A stretch of DNA of 52,272 nucleotides from Bauldia sp. (GTDB lineage Bacteria; Pseudomonadota; Alphaproteobacteria; Rhizobiales; Kaistiaceae). Both the position numbers and the translations under genes were made by a program. The notes below the pieces were generated by a model. The model worked only from the letters and a program-made list of their open reading frames with translations, ran no database searches and had not been told where the DNA came from. This document shows positions 16,395 through 25,605 of this stretch, piece after piece. Numbering within the stretch: the stretch's first letter is position 1; each line of letters starts with the position of its first letter. The DNA lies in the NCBI GenBank assembly GCA_020849325.1, contig JADLGL010000094.1:1-52272 (forward strand). The letters run 5' to 3'.

Positions 16395-17285
16395 CTACAA
16401 CGCCCACATCCACGGCACGAGGAACAGCGCCGCGGCGGTGCCGCCGTAGGCGAACTGCGCGGGGCGGTCCTTCGGGATGTAGGACGAGAGCTGGTGGAGG
16501 AGGAAGCCGGCGATGCCGCCGACGGCGAAGCCGGCGAAATGCGCGCCGATGTCGGTGTTTTCGCCGCCGATGCCCATGAAGGCGAGGAGCATCACCGCGG
16601 CGCCCAGCGGCGCCCAGCGGCGGAGCCCGGGACCCGTGACCGTCTGGCGCTGCCAGGCAAGGGCGGCGGCGATGGCGAGCGCGGCGAAGACGGCGGTCGA
16701 GGCGCCGATGGAGGTGTGGCTCGCGGTCCGGAAGGCGCTGGCGACGACGTTGCCGATGCCGCCCGCCAGCACGATCGACAGCCAGGCGAGGCCGGCGCCG
16801 AGCGTCTGGGAGACGACGAGGCCGAGGACGCTGCCGAAGACGACGTTGGAGAGGAGGTGGCCGAGATCGCCGTGGAGGCCGAGCGCGGTGAAGGCCCGCC
16901 ACCATTCGCCGCCCATCAGGAGGCCGGCATTGGCGGCGCCGGCCTGGAACCAGTCGGCGCCGAACCAGCCCCGCTCCGCGGCCATCTGGACGAGGATGAC
17001 GAGGGCGGCGGCGATGAGCGTGCCGTCGAGGATGCGGCTGAGCGTGAACGGCTGCGTCGCAGCCGGCTTCGGGTCGTTCTCCTCGGTGTAGGCGGTGAGC
17101 TCTTCCTCGGCGCGGTGGGCATCGCGCACCGGCACGAGAAGGCCGATGCCCCAGGGGCGGCGGATCAGCAGGCAGTTGATGCTCATGGCAATCAGCACGA
17201 GCGCGTGCTGCTCGGCGTCGAAACGCCGGTCGAAATGCCTGATCTCGGTCCAGCCCAGGTCGGAAGGCTCGAGCACGCCGACCAT
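16395..17285 (-). CDS. Rhomboid-family intramembrane serine protease
   Basis: 296 residues. The N-terminal soluble part (about 1-80) is followed by six or seven transmembrane helices. Family marks are 'GGEWWRAFTALGLHGDLGHL' (WR and HxxxxHL motifs, about 126-145), the nucleophile Ser196 in GAST, and His249 in 'DIGAHFAGF'. Both catalytic residues are present, so it should cleave membrane-embedded substrates. The start is uncertain: ATG 17285 has GAGGGG directly against it; an upstream TTG at 17339 in frame would add 18 residues. It follows the TctAB gene on the same strand after 144 bases. Confidence 0.88.
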   Translation of the reverse strand: MVGVLEPSDLGWTEIRHFDRRFDAEQHALVLIAMSINCLLIRRPWGIGLLVPVRDAHRAEEELTAYTEENDPKPAATQPFTLSRILDGTLIAAALVILVQMAAERGWFGADWFQAGAANAGLLMGGEWWRAFTALGLHGDLGHLLSNVVFGSVLGLVVSQTLGAGLAWLSIVLAGGIGNVVASAFRTASHTSIGASTAVFAALAIAAALAWQRQTVTGPGLRRWAPLGAAVMLLAFMGIGGENTDIGAHFAGFAVGGIAGFLLHQLSSYIPKDRPAQFAYGGTAAALFLVPWMWAL

Positions 17286-17429
17286 CCCCTCGGTTCGAGG
17301 CGCCCCCGCGCCGGATGGCACGTTACACGCCGGAAGCAAACAGATGGTGTCGTGAGCGCAACGCCGTAAGGGCGATCAACCCCTTGGGCGATCACGCTTC
17401 CGCGCTGTGGCAAGGCGGCAACAGGTCGG

Positions 17430-19406
17430 TCAGCGCACGACGTCGAAGATGAAGTCCTGGAAGATCGGGAACACCGGGCGCGGCCAGGGCATCGACATGA
17501 ACACCTCGAACAGGACGATCGTGAAGGCGAACATGCCGATCGTGAAGATGAGGCACGCCCAGCCGAGCCGCCCGCCGAGCGCCACGAACACCGCCGGAAC
17601 GATGAAGAGGAGCGCCGGTTCGAGGCCGATCAGGCCGGAGAGGAGGATGTAGCCGGCGACGAGCGACAGGACGAGCGTGCCGCGCGTCGCCGTCCGGAAA
17701 CCCTGGCCGGCGAGGCCCGCCGGCGTCCGCGCCGCGGCGAAAGCCGAGGTGCCGATGACGGCGGCGAGAATCGCCAGCGACAGGCCGCCGACGATGGAGG
17801 GGCCGATCTTCGCGGACGTGCTCCACTCCCGCGACACCACGAGGAGGACGACGACGCAGAGCGCGGCGACGCCGGCGAACACCACGCTCGCGACATGGAA
17901 GGCGCGGGTCGGCCGCGTCGTCATGCCCTCGACCGAGATGGCGCGCTTCCGCTGCTGGCCGAACAGCGGACGCAGCAGCGCATAGGCGGCGATGAGGAGG
18001 ATCACCATCACGCCGGGGCGCAGCAGCCATTTCCAGTCGTAGATCTGGATCGAGATGAACAGGTAGCGCTCGATGATCTCGCCGAGGATGAAGCCGAGGA
18101 GGAGCGGCGGGCGGGGCCAGTCGAGCGCCTTCATGACGAAGGCGATCGCGCCGACGATCAGCACCATCCAGAGGTCGCCGAGGCTGAGCGTCGCCTGGAA
18201 GGCACCCATCAGCACCAGCACCAGCATGCCGGAAACGAGGTAGCGGGCGGGGATGTCGAGGAAGCGCGCGAGCTGCGGGGTGAAGAAGAGGCAGATCGCC
18301 GCGCCGATGAGGTTCGCGAGCGCGAGGCCCCACACCAGCATGTAGGTGATGTCGAGGTGGTCGGAGAGCATCCGCGGGCCGGGCGTGATGCCGTGGATGA
18401 GGAAGACGCCGAGCACGATCGCAAGGCCCGCGGTGGCGGGAATGCCGAGCGCAAGGGTCGGCACGAACGCGCCGCCGTCGCGGGCGTTGTTCGAAGCCTC
18501 CGGCGCGATGACGCCGCGCACGTCGCCGTTCCCGAAGGTCGACGGCTGCTTCGCGGTGCGGACCGCCATGCCGTAGGCGACCCAGTCGATCACCGACGTG
18601 CCGATGCCGGGGATGGCGCCGAGGGCGACGCCGATCCAGCTCGACCGGAGGATGAGGAACCAGTGGCGAAGGGCGACGCGGATGCCGCGGAGGAGGCTGT
18701 CGTCCCGGCTGCCGTCGCGCATGCCGGCGCCGAGCATCGGCACGTTGATCATGTCGATCAGCGAGGGGAGGGCATAGAGGCCGAGCGCGAGCGGCACGAA
18801 GGGGAGGCCGTCCCAGAGGTAGAGCGAATCGAACGTCCACCGCATCTCGCCGGTCTGGTTCGAGATGCCGACGAACGAGAGCATGACGCCGATGGCGGCG
18901 CTCGCGAGGCCCTTCAGGACGCTGCGGCCCGACACCGACGAGACGAAGCAGATGCCGAGGATGCAGATCGCCAGCAGTTCGGGGGTGCCGATCCTTGGGA
19001 TGATCGCCCCCATGATCGGGATGGCGACGCCGAGCAGCACCGCGCCGAAGACGCCGCCGATCATCGAGGCGGTATAGGCAGCGCCGAGCGCCTCCTTGGT
19101 GCGGCCCTGCTTCGACATCTCGAAGCCGTCGACGACGGTCGCGGCGGCGCCGGCCGAGCCCGGAACGCCGAAGAGGACCGCGGGAATCGTGTCGGAGGTC
19201 GTGTTGACCGCGAGGAGGCCGACGATCACCGCGAAGGCCGCCGTCGGCTCCATCGTGATCGTGAAGGGGAGGAAGAGCGCGAGGGCGAGGCCGGTGCCGA
19301 GACCGGGGATGAGGCCGACGAGGAGGCCGTAGAGGACGCCGCCCAGAAGCGCCAGCAACGTGCCGGGGTCGAAGAGGAGGGCCAGTCCTCCGCCGAGCGC
19401 TTCCAT
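17430..19406 (-). CDS. Tripartite tricarboxylate transporter permease, TctA-TctB fusion
   Basis: 658 residues from ATG 19406 (GGGGGG at good spacing). Residues 1 to about 495 are a full TctA large permease with the signature loops 'GLIPGLGTGLALALF', 'DTIPAVLFGVPGSAGAAATV' and 'GAIPGIGTSVIDW'. The last 160 residues form about four further helices ending 'VFMSMPWPRPVFPIF', which matches the small subunit TctB normally made by a separate gene. It would import a carboxylate or related anion down the proton or sodium gradient, taking it from a periplasmic TctC binding protein. Three TctC genes lie 2-7 kb away (21498-26628). It is divergent from the ATP-grasp gene with 132 bases between starts. Confidence 0.92.
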   Translation of the reverse strand: MEALGGGLALLFDPGTLLALLGGVLYGLLVGLIPGLGTGLALALFLPFTITMEPTAAFAVIVGLLAVNTTSDTIPAVLFGVPGSAGAAATVVDGFEMSKQGRTKEALGAAYTASMIGGVFGAVLLGVAIPIMGAIIPRIGTPELLAICILGICFVSSVSGRSVLKGLASAAIGVMLSFVGISNQTGEMRWTFDSLYLWDGLPFVPLALGLYALPSLIDMINVPMLGAGMRDGSRDDSLLRGIRVALRHWFLILRSSWIGVALGAIPGIGTSVIDWVAYGMAVRTAKQPSTFGNGDVRGVIAPEASNNARDGGAFVPTLALGIPATAGLAIVLGVFLIHGITPGPRMLSDHLDITYMLVWGLALANLIGAAICLFFTPQLARFLDIPARYLVSGMLVLVLMGAFQATLSLGDLWMVLIVGAIAFVMKALDWPRPPLLLGFILGEIIERYLFISIQIYDWKWLLRPGVMVILLIAAYALLRPLFGQQRKRAISVEGMTTRPTRAFHVASVVFAGVAALCVVVLLVVSREWSTSAKIGPSIVGGLSLAILAAVIGTSAFAAARTPAGLAGQGFRTATRGTLVLSLVAGYILLSGLIGLEPALLFIVPAVFVALGGRLGWACLIFTIGMFAFTIVLFEVFMSMPWPRPVFPIFQDFIFDVVR

Positions 19407-19538
19407 CCGCAATCCCCCCGTGATCCGGCGCCGACCTTAGGCTATCCTGAGTGGCGGGCGGGCAGGTGGCTGCGTTCCGGCAAATGCCGGCATGAACGGG
19501 CCGTCGTGAACGTGCGCTCCGCCCGTCAGCGTCGGCCC

Positions 19539-20603
19539 ATGATCTACTTCGTCACGCATCACGATACCCCCCACCCGATCGCCACCGCCGCCCTGATGGG
19601 GCGAAAGGAGAAGCTCGCCGACATTCGGCTTCTCGACTATCGCGCGCTTTTCACCAAGCGCCGTGCCCCGGTCGGGCACTATGTTTTCACCGATTTCGAC
19701 AGGCTGACCTCCTATGAAATCCAGGCGGCCGAGCTGCTCGCCCGCCGCCTTCTGGAGGCGGCCCCGAAGGCGAGGGTGCTGAACCGGCCCGCGGCGGTGC
19801 TGGAGCGGTTCGCGCTGCTGCGCCGCCTCGCCGAGGACGGGCTCAACGATTTCTCCGCCTGGCGGATCGATTCGGGCGAGATGCCGAAACGGTATCCGGT
19901 GTTCGTCCGCCTCGAGGACGACTGCCAGAAGCCGGATACGCCGCTCCTTCATTCGGAGGCCGAGCTTCGCGCCGCGATCGTGAAGCTCCAGGCTGCGGGC
20001 CTGCCGATGAAGCGGCGGATCGCGGTCGAGTACCGCGCCGAGAAGGGCCCGGACGGGCTGTTCCGGAAATATGGCGTGTTCCGGATCGGCGACCGGCTGG
20101 TGCCGCACCACCTCTTCCACAACGACGACTGGTACGTGAAGCACGGGGTGCGGCAGCGCTCGGAGGAGGAGGCCGACCCGTTCGCGGCCGAGGTCATCGC
20201 CTACCTCAAGGATCTCCCGGACGCCGCGGAAATCATGCGGCGCTTCGAGCTCGCCGGGATCGAGTATGGCCGGATCGACTACGGGTTCGCCGGCGGGCGG
20301 ATGCAGACCTACGAGATCAACACGAACCCGCTCGTCCCGTTCAGGAAGGCGCTGCCGACGAGCGAGCTCGGGCGGGTGCGGCGGCTGATCTTCCGCGAGC
20401 GCTTCTTCGCGGCGTTCGCGGAGCTCGACACGCCGGTCGGCGGGCCGTCCTCGATCCGCTTCGAGCTGCCCCAGCCGCGGCTCCAGCATTTCCCGACGCG
20501 GATCGACCGCATCCACGCCGCGATCAACCGCATCGGCATCCGCCGGCCGCAGTTCGGCAAGGCGGAGGAGGAGACGCACGCCCCTGGCCCGCCGCGGCGG
20601 TGA
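19539..20603 (+). CDS. ATP-grasp domain protein (first of two)
   Basis: 354 residues, starting MIYFVTHHDTPHPIA. A helical N-terminal third is followed by an ATP-grasp region: 'KRYPVFVRLEDD' (nucleotide-binding strand, about 125-136), 'RIAVEYRAEK' and the C-terminal metal motif 'YGRIDYGFAGGRMQTYEINT' followed by NP. The Asp and Glu/Asn ligands of the ExNxNP type are intact, so it is probably active as an ATP-dependent carboxylate-amine or similar ligase. The upstream in-frame extension (from 17895) is a shadow of TctAB. It ends 16 bases from the convergent methyltransferase 1 gene. Substrate unknown. Confidence 0.75.
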   Translation: MIYFVTHHDTPHPIATAALMGRKEKLADIRLLDYRALFTKRRAPVGHYVFTDFDRLTSYEIQAAELLARRLLEAAPKARVLNRPAAVLERFALLRRLAEDGLNDFSAWRIDSGEMPKRYPVFVRLEDDCQKPDTPLLHSEAELRAAIVKLQAAGLPMKRRIAVEYRAEKGPDGLFRKYGVFRIGDRLVPHHLFHNDDWYVKHGVRQRSEEEADPFAAEVIAYLKDLPDAAEIMRRFELAGIEYGRIDYGFAGGRMQTYEINTNPLVPFRKALPTSELGRVRRLIFRERFFAAFAELDTPVGGPSSIRFELPQPRLQHFPTRIDRIHAAINRIGIRRPQFGKAEEETHAPGPPRR

Positions 20604-20619
20604 CGCGCGGCCGCTGCGG

Positions 20620-21501
20620 TCAGGGAAGCGTCGCCACCACGAAGCAGCGCTGGCGGCAGTCGGCGCCCCACAGCGCCGCCTCGTCGTCGGCGAAGGGGAG
20701 GAGCGCGATCTCGCGCGGCGCGAGGCCGGCCGCGCGGACGATCTCCGCGACTTCCGCGACCGGGACGCGCCGGGTCGTGCGGGTGGGATTGCGGCGTTCG
20801 AGGCGCGCGATGAACGTCCCGGCGTCCTCGGGCAGGTCGATCCGGCCGGCCGCCATTTCGGCGCGGACGACGGCGCTCCGCCACTCGTTGACCGACGCCG
20901 CCGGCGGGGTCGACGGCTCCGGCGACGGGCGGTCGTGCAGGAAGCCGGCGATCATCGTGCCGCCGGGGGCGAGCCAGGTCGCGGCGTGGCGCAGAAACGG
21001 GACGAGCTCCCCGTCCTCGAAGAAGATCGTCGTGAAGTGCATCAGGACGACGTCGAACGCCCGGTCGCGATGGAACTGCCGGAGATCGCCGAGGATGGTC
21101 TCGACTGCCATCCCCTCGGCTTCGGCGTGAGCGCGGGAGAGAATCAGCGGCGTCTGGCAGCGATCGACGATCGTGACGTGGTGGTCGACGCCCGGAACCG
21201 TCTCGGCGAGGCCGCTGACCAGCCCGGTCATCCCCGCATCGGCGGCGCCTGCCATCAGCCATCGCACGGTCCTCCGGCCGGCGGTGGCGCGGACGAGCAC
21301 GTCCATCTGGCTGTCCCAGGCGAATTCCACCCCGATGCCGCCGGTCCCCATCGCGCGGAGATAGGGCGCCGTCATGTGGTAGTTCCGGCAGGCGCCGCAA
21401 TGCGCGATCGCGGCGTCGTAGCCGAGGCGCGCGAGGCGCGGCAGGTCCTCGCGCGTCGGCTTGCCGAAGCGGAAGGACGAAACGGCCGGGTCTTGGGTCA
21501 T
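20620..21501 (-). CDS. Divergent SAM methyltransferase, cassette 1
   Basis: 293 residues. An N-terminal motif HCGACRNYH (34-42) precedes a class I methyltransferase-like core. Motif I reads WLMAGAADAG (81-90) instead of a Gly-rich DxGxG, the next acidic strand is 'TIVDRCQTPL' (110-119), then 'VLMHFTTIFFED' and 'WLAPGGTMIAGFL' (motif IV/post-I region). The start overlaps the stop of binding protein 1 by 4 bases (ATGA), so the two are translationally coupled. The Cys/His cluster may bind zinc or iron. Homologous to the methyltransferases at 22593 and 24726. Acceptor unknown. Confidence 0.78.
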   Translation of the reverse strand: MTQDPAVSSFRFGKPTREDLPRLARLGYDAAIAHCGACRNYHMTAPYLRAMGTGGIGVEFAWDSQMDVLVRATAGRRTVRWLMAGAADAGMTGLVSGLAETVPGVDHHVTIVDRCQTPLILSRAHAEAEGMAVETILGDLRQFHRDRAFDVVLMHFTTIFFEDGELVPFLRHAATWLAPGGTMIAGFLHDRPSPEPSTPPAASVNEWRSAVVRAEMAAGRIDLPEDAGTFIARLERRNPTRTTRRVPVAEVAEIVRAAGLAPREIALLPFADDEAALWGADCRQRCFVVATLP

Positions 21502-22520
21502 TCGGCCAGGAGCACCGCGCCGACCCTCGCGATCACGTCGTCGGGCGTTGCGTAGAGGTCGGCGACCGCCGCCGCGATGGTCGCGCCGTCGCGGTAGCGG
21601 ATATCGATGCCGAGCGCGGTGGCCGCCGCGAGGAATTCGGGGTCGGCCGCCATCTGGTCGAAGGCCGAGCGGATGAGCGCGACGAAGACCGGATCGGAAC
21701 CCGGCGGCGCGAAGAACGGCCGGCCGAAGGACGTGCCGGCGACGCCGGTCCGGAGCATCTGCGCCTCTTCGGCCGGCAGCGGCAGGTCGAGGATGTTGGG
21801 GACGCCGAATTCCGGATGGTCCTCGAGGCTGATGTAACTGAGGAAGCGCGCCTGCCCCGCGTCGACCATGGGCTGGATGAACTGGGCGTAGGACGAATAG
21901 GGCACGATCAGCGCCTCTATCTCACCGCGCTGGAGCGCCAGCGTCATGGTGCCGACGCCGTCGTAGCCGACGATGGGTTCGATCGCGAAGCCGAGCGCCC
22001 GGTTGAGGAGGAGGTAATAGAGGTAGGTCGTGCCGCCGGCCGCGATTGCGGCGGCCGTCAGCGGTCGCCCGACCAGCTCCTCCGGCCGCGTCACGCCCGT
22101 GGCGGTGGAGACCATGAAGGCGAAAATGCTCGCCGGAATGCTGCCGACCCAGTGGACCGTACGCGGATCGAAGGCGACGCCGCCCATGTCTCCGGCCCGC
22201 GCCCTGAAAATGAGCGCGCTGTTGACCATGGCGATCATCGGGTTCGCGACCTGATCGGTCTGGTTCATGAATTCGATCATCCGCTCGCCGGCGGCGCCGG
22301 GGAGGTTCTGGACGACGACGTTGGGGTTCCCCGGCAGGAACCGGCCGATATGCGCTTGGACGAGGCGGCCTTCGGTGTCGTTGATCCCGCCCGCGGTATT
22401 GGGGATCAGGATGCGGATCGTCTGCCCCTCGAGCGTTGCGGGCGCCTGCGCCCGCGCGGGAGCGACGGCGACGATTGCCGCGCCGACCGCGGCGATGGCG
22501 GCGGAAAGAATACGGTTCAT
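21498..22520 (-). CDS. TctC/Bug-type periplasmic solute-binding protein, cassette 1
   Basis: 340 residues with a signal peptide ending PARAQA. TctC family marks are 'IRILIPNTAGGINDTEGRLV' (the AGG-D loop that binds carboxylates) and 'VVVQNLPGAAGERM'. 'GYDGVGTMTLALQRGEIEA' and 'PFFAPPGSDPVFVALIRSAF' follow, and the end 'LYATPDDVIARV' is shared with the other two copies. ATG 22520 has GAGGGGGG at good spacing. It would deliver a ligand to a TctA/B permease such as the one at 17430. The ligand is unknown. Confidence 0.9.
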   Translation of the reverse strand: MNRILSAAIAAVGAAIVAVAPARAQAPATLEGQTIRILIPNTAGGINDTEGRLVQAHIGRFLPGNPNVVVQNLPGAAGERMIEFMNQTDQVANPMIAMVNSALIFRARAGDMGGVAFDPRTVHWVGSIPASIFAFMVSTATGVTRPEELVGRPLTAAAIAAGGTTYLYYLLLNRALGFAIEPIVGYDGVGTMTLALQRGEIEALIVPYSSYAQFIQPMVDAGQARFLSYISLEDHPEFGVPNILDLPLPAEEAQMLRTGVAGTSFGRPFFAPPGSDPVFVALIRSAFDQMAADPEFLAAATALGIDIRYRDGATIAAAVADLYATPDDVIARVGAVLLAE

Positions 22521-22592
22521 GGGTGCCCCCCTCGGCGTCCGGCGCCGGCCTCCTGCGATCCTACAGCCCGCGGGAACTCCCGTCCCGCCGGG

Positions 22593-23474
22593 TCATTCGG
22601 CGCTCCGCGCCACGATGATGCAGCGCTCGCGCGGGGCGCCGCCGTGGAGGGCGCGCTCCTCGGCGTCGAAGGGGAGCGCCACGATACCGGCGATCGCGAG
22701 CCCCGCCTCAGCCATGAGCGCCTCATAGTAGGCCCGGCCACGGTCACGCCGCGAGGCGCTCTTGCGGTCGCCGCCCATCGCATCGAGGCGGGCGATGAAC
22801 GCCTCGACGTCCTCCGGCGGATCGAAGATGCCGGCGGCGACGTCGGCGCGGATGCCCGCCTCGCGCCAGCCGCGGAGCGCGCTGCCGAGCTTCACCGTCG
22901 CGCCGGGCGCGGAATAGTTGACCGCGACGAGGAGGCAGCCTCCGGGCGCGAGCCAGGTGGCGGCCCGGCGGAGGAAGGGGGCGCGGAGGTCCTCGGGGAA
23001 GAAGTTGACGACGTGGTGCATCGACACGACGTCGAACGCGTCCGGCGCTTCGAAGGCGAGGAGATCGCCGTGGACCGTTTCGAGATCGAGCCGCGCCGCC
23101 CCCGCGTGGCTCCGGGCGACGCCGAGCGGCGTCGCACAGCGGTCGACGATGGTGACGGCGTGGCGCACGCGGCGATCGAGCGCGGCGACCTCGCCCACGA
23201 GCGCGAGCTGTCCGGCATCGGCCGAGCCCGCCAAGAGCCAGCGCACCGCCGGCCGATCGCCGGCAGCGGCGGCGAAAGCGGCGCGCTGCTCGGCGAAGCG
23301 ATGCTCCGGGCCGCCGCCGTGCAGTCCGCGGGCGCGGAGCTGCGGCCACATCACGTGGTAGTTCCGGCACGCGCCGCAATGCGCCGGGGCGAGCGACCAG
23401 GCGAGGCGGGCAAGCGCCGGCAGGTCTTCCGCCGTCGGCAGCGGATAGCGGGGGAAGACCGGCGCCGCGAGCAC
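22593..23474 (-). CDS. Divergent SAM methyltransferase, cassette 2
   Basis: 293 residues, starting GTG 23474 three bases after the stop of binding protein 2, with GGAG inside that gene's last codons. It has the same motif order and register as cassette 1: HCGACRNYH (32-40), WLLAGSADAG (79-88), TIVDRCATPL (108-117), 'VVSMHHVVNFFPED' and 'WLAPGGCLLVAVNY'. It ends 'RERCIIVARSAE', like the 'RQRCFVVATLP' of copy 1. Presumed cytosolic methyltransferase; substrate unknown. Confidence 0.78.
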   Translation of the reverse strand: MLAAPVFPRYPLPTAEDLPALARLAWSLAPAHCGACRNYHVMWPQLRARGLHGGGPEHRFAEQRAAFAAAAGDRPAVRWLLAGSADAGQLALVGEVAALDRRVRHAVTIVDRCATPLGVARSHAGAARLDLETVHGDLLAFEAPDAFDVVSMHHVVNFFPEDLRAPFLRRAATWLAPGGCLLVAVNYSAPGATVKLGSALRGWREAGIRADVAAGIFDPPEDVEAFIARLDAMGGDRKSASRRDRGRAYYEALMAEAGLAIAGIVALPFDAEERALHGGAPRERCIIVARSAE

Positions 23475-23477
23475 CTT

Positions 23478-24500
23478 CTACTCCGCGAAGAGGAGGTCGA
23501 AGACCTCGGCGATGAGCGTGTCGGGCGTCGCGTAGAGCTGGTCGACGGCCGCGGCGATGTCCTCCGGCGAGGCGTAGCGGACCTCGACGTCGAGCGCCGC
23601 GGTCTGGGCAGCGAAGACCGGGTCGGCGACGATCCCTGCGAAAGCGGTGCGGATGGCCGCCACGAAATCCGGATCGGCGTCGGGAGCCGCCACCCACGGG
23701 CGGGCGAAGGAGGTGACCTGCACGGCCGTCTCGACGAGCGGCCGGATGCCGGCCGGCATTTCGAGGTCGACCATCCACGGGATGCCGAGGTCCGGCAGCG
23801 GGTAGGGGCCGGTGCTCAGAACGGGGATCAGCGTGCCCTTCTCGACCTCGGGCCGGAGAAGGGTGACGTAAGTGGCGTAGGAGGTGCAGAGCCCGTCGAG
23901 CTCGTTCCGGAGCACGGCGAGGGTGATGGTCGCGTAGGAATCGTAGCCGACGACGGGGTCGATCATCAGGCCGGCTTCCTGGAGCATCCGGTACGACGCG
24001 TAGGTGTTGGACGAGACCTCCGTGACGCCCATCGTCACCCGGCGGGTGCGGAACCCCTCGACGGAGGTGATGCCGCTTGCCGCCGACACGACGCAGACGC
24101 CGGCGCTGCCGGCATACGAGCCGACCCACTGCACCGCACGCGGATCGAACGCCTCGGGCGCGATCGCGCCGGCGCGGGCCTCGAACGGCATGTTGCTGGG
24201 GATGACGTAGACGAAGTGCTCGGTCGCGGCATCGAGCTGATCGACGAATTCGAGGAGCCGGAGGCCGGCGCCGCCCGGGACGTTCTGGACGATGATGGCG
24301 GGATGGCCAGGCAGCACCTCGGAGAGGCGGTCGGCCACGAGCCGCGCCTGGAGATCGCCGGTGCCGCCGGCAGAACTCGCGACGAGGACGCGGACCGTTT
24401 CGCCCGCCATCGTGTAAGGCGCCTGCGCGCCCGCCGCGGAAGCCAGCACAAGGGCAGCAGACAGTGCCGCTGCCCGCCAACGCGCGCGATCCGCCATCAT
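23478..24500 (-). CDS. TctC/Bug-type periplasmic solute-binding protein, cassette 2
   Basis: 340 residues, the same length as copies 1 and 3. The signal peptide ends AGAQA. Shared marks are 'VRVLVASSAGGTGDLQARLV', 'IIVQNVPGGAGLRLLEF', 'GYDSYATITLAVLRNELDGL' and the end 'LYATPDTLIAEVFDLLFAE'. It differs from the others in the ligand-facing loop after AGG (T-G-D-L instead of N-D-T-E or T-D-T-E), so the ligand may differ. Two tandem ATG codons (24500, 24497) follow GGGGGAGA. Its own 225-base upstream region (24501-24725) could hold a promoter, but I see no clear hexamers. Confidence 0.9.
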   Translation of the reverse strand: MMADRARWRAAALSAALVLASAAGAQAPYTMAGETVRVLVASSAGGTGDLQARLVADRLSEVLPGHPAIIVQNVPGGAGLRLLEFVDQLDAATEHFVYVIPSNMPFEARAGAIAPEAFDPRAVQWVGSYAGSAGVCVVSAASGITSVEGFRTRRVTMGVTEVSSNTYASYRMLQEAGLMIDPVVGYDSYATITLAVLRNELDGLCTSYATYVTLLRPEVEKGTLIPVLSTGPYPLPDLGIPWMVDLEMPAGIRPLVETAVQVTSFARPWVAAPDADPDFVAAIRTAFAGIVADPVFAAQTAALDVEVRYASPEDIAAAVDQLYATPDTLIAEVFDLLFAE

Positions 24501-24725
24501 GATCTCCCCCGCCCCCGCGATCCTAGCTACTCCCGCGGGGCGCGCGTCAAGACGGAGGCACGTGCGGACGGTTGCGAAAGCGGGATCGGCGAGGCCGGCG
24601 GTCTTCCTGCATCGGAGCGCGTGAAGAGAAGTCCCAAGCGGCGAAACCCGTGGGTTCTGGATTCCGTCAAACGCTCGTCAGCCGGGAAGGTGGCCCCCCG
24701 CGAACGCCCCGCCATGCGCGCTCCG

Positions 24726-25601
24726 TCAGGCCTCACGGCGTTCCGCGATGATCATGTGGCGGTTGCGGCCGGCGCGGGTGATCGTCAGTTCCGGGTACTC
24801 GTCGGGCATCGGCGTCGCCTCGACGATCGAGAGCCCCGCGTCCTCCAACTGGCCGATGAAGTGGTCGAGACCGAAGACCCGGTCGCCGTTGATGCGTTCG
24901 AGGCGGCCTGTCATCCGGCCGATGAAGGTCTCGGTGTCCTCGGGCAGGTCGACGGCGCCGGTGGCCACGTCGGCACGGATCTGCGCGATCCGCCAGCGGT
25001 TGATGACGGCGTGATACTCGCTCGCGCCTGCGGCGGCCGGGGTGGTGTCGGCAACGGTCAGGCAGAGGCGGCCGCGCGGGGCGAGCCAGGTGGCCATGCG
25101 CCGGTACAGCGCGGGGCGATCCTCGTCGCGGAAGAAGAGGACGACCTGGTGGCCGAGCACCACGTCGAACGGCGCCGCAGGCTCGAACGCCATGAGGTCG
25201 GCGAGAATCGTCTCGACCTGAAGGCCGGTGGATGCGGCATGGTCGCGGCAGAGCGCCAGCGGCGTCGGGCAGCGGTCGACGACGGTGATCGCGTGGTTCG
25301 CGGGCGGCATCGCCGCGATAGCGGCCTCGACGGCGGCGAGGACGCCGGCGTCGGCGGAGCCGGTCAGGAGCCAGCGCGGGTCGGTCCTGCCGGCGGCGGC
25401 CCGGCCGAGGAGTTCGACATGGAGCCGCAGATTGTATTCGGGGCCGGCGCCGTTGAGGCCCATCGAGCGCAGATACGGCCAGGTGAGGTGATAGTCGCGG
25501 CATTTCGCGCAGTGGATCGCCCCGACGTCGAAGGCGAGCCGGGCGAGACGCGGCAGGTCCTCCCGCGTCGGCCGCGGGAAGCGGAAACCATCGGGGATCA
25601 T
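24726..25601 (-). CDS. Divergent SAM methyltransferase, cassette 3
   Basis: 291 residues. HCAKCRDYH (30-38), WLLTGSADAG (77-86), VVDRCPTPL (107-115), 'VVLGHQVVLFFRDED' and 'WLAPRGRLCLTVAD' give the same layout as the other two copies. Asn in the Cys/His motif is replaced by Asp and Gly by Lys. It starts 4 bases after the stop of binding protein 3. The C-terminal end 'RNRHMIIAERREA' is again similar. Presumed cytosolic. Confidence 0.78.
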   Translation of the reverse strand: MIPDGFRFPRPTREDLPRLARLAFDVGAIHCAKCRDYHLTWPYLRSMGLNGAGPEYNLRLHVELLGRAAAGRTDPRWLLTGSADAGVLAAVEAAIAAMPPANHAITVVDRCPTPLALCRDHAASTGLQVETILADLMAFEPAAPFDVVLGHQVVLFFRDEDRPALYRRMATWLAPRGRLCLTVADTTPAAAGASEYHAVINRWRIAQIRADVATGAVDLPEDTETFIGRMTGRLERINGDRVFGLDHFIGQLEDAGLSIVEATPMPDEYPELTITRAGRNRHMIIAERREA

Positions 25602-25605
25602 CTGA

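Noticed and set aside
17895-19538. Long N-terminal extension of the ATP-grasp ORF
   Set aside because: It overlaps the TctAB gene on the other strand and has shadow composition. The protein-like sequence begins at ATG 19539.
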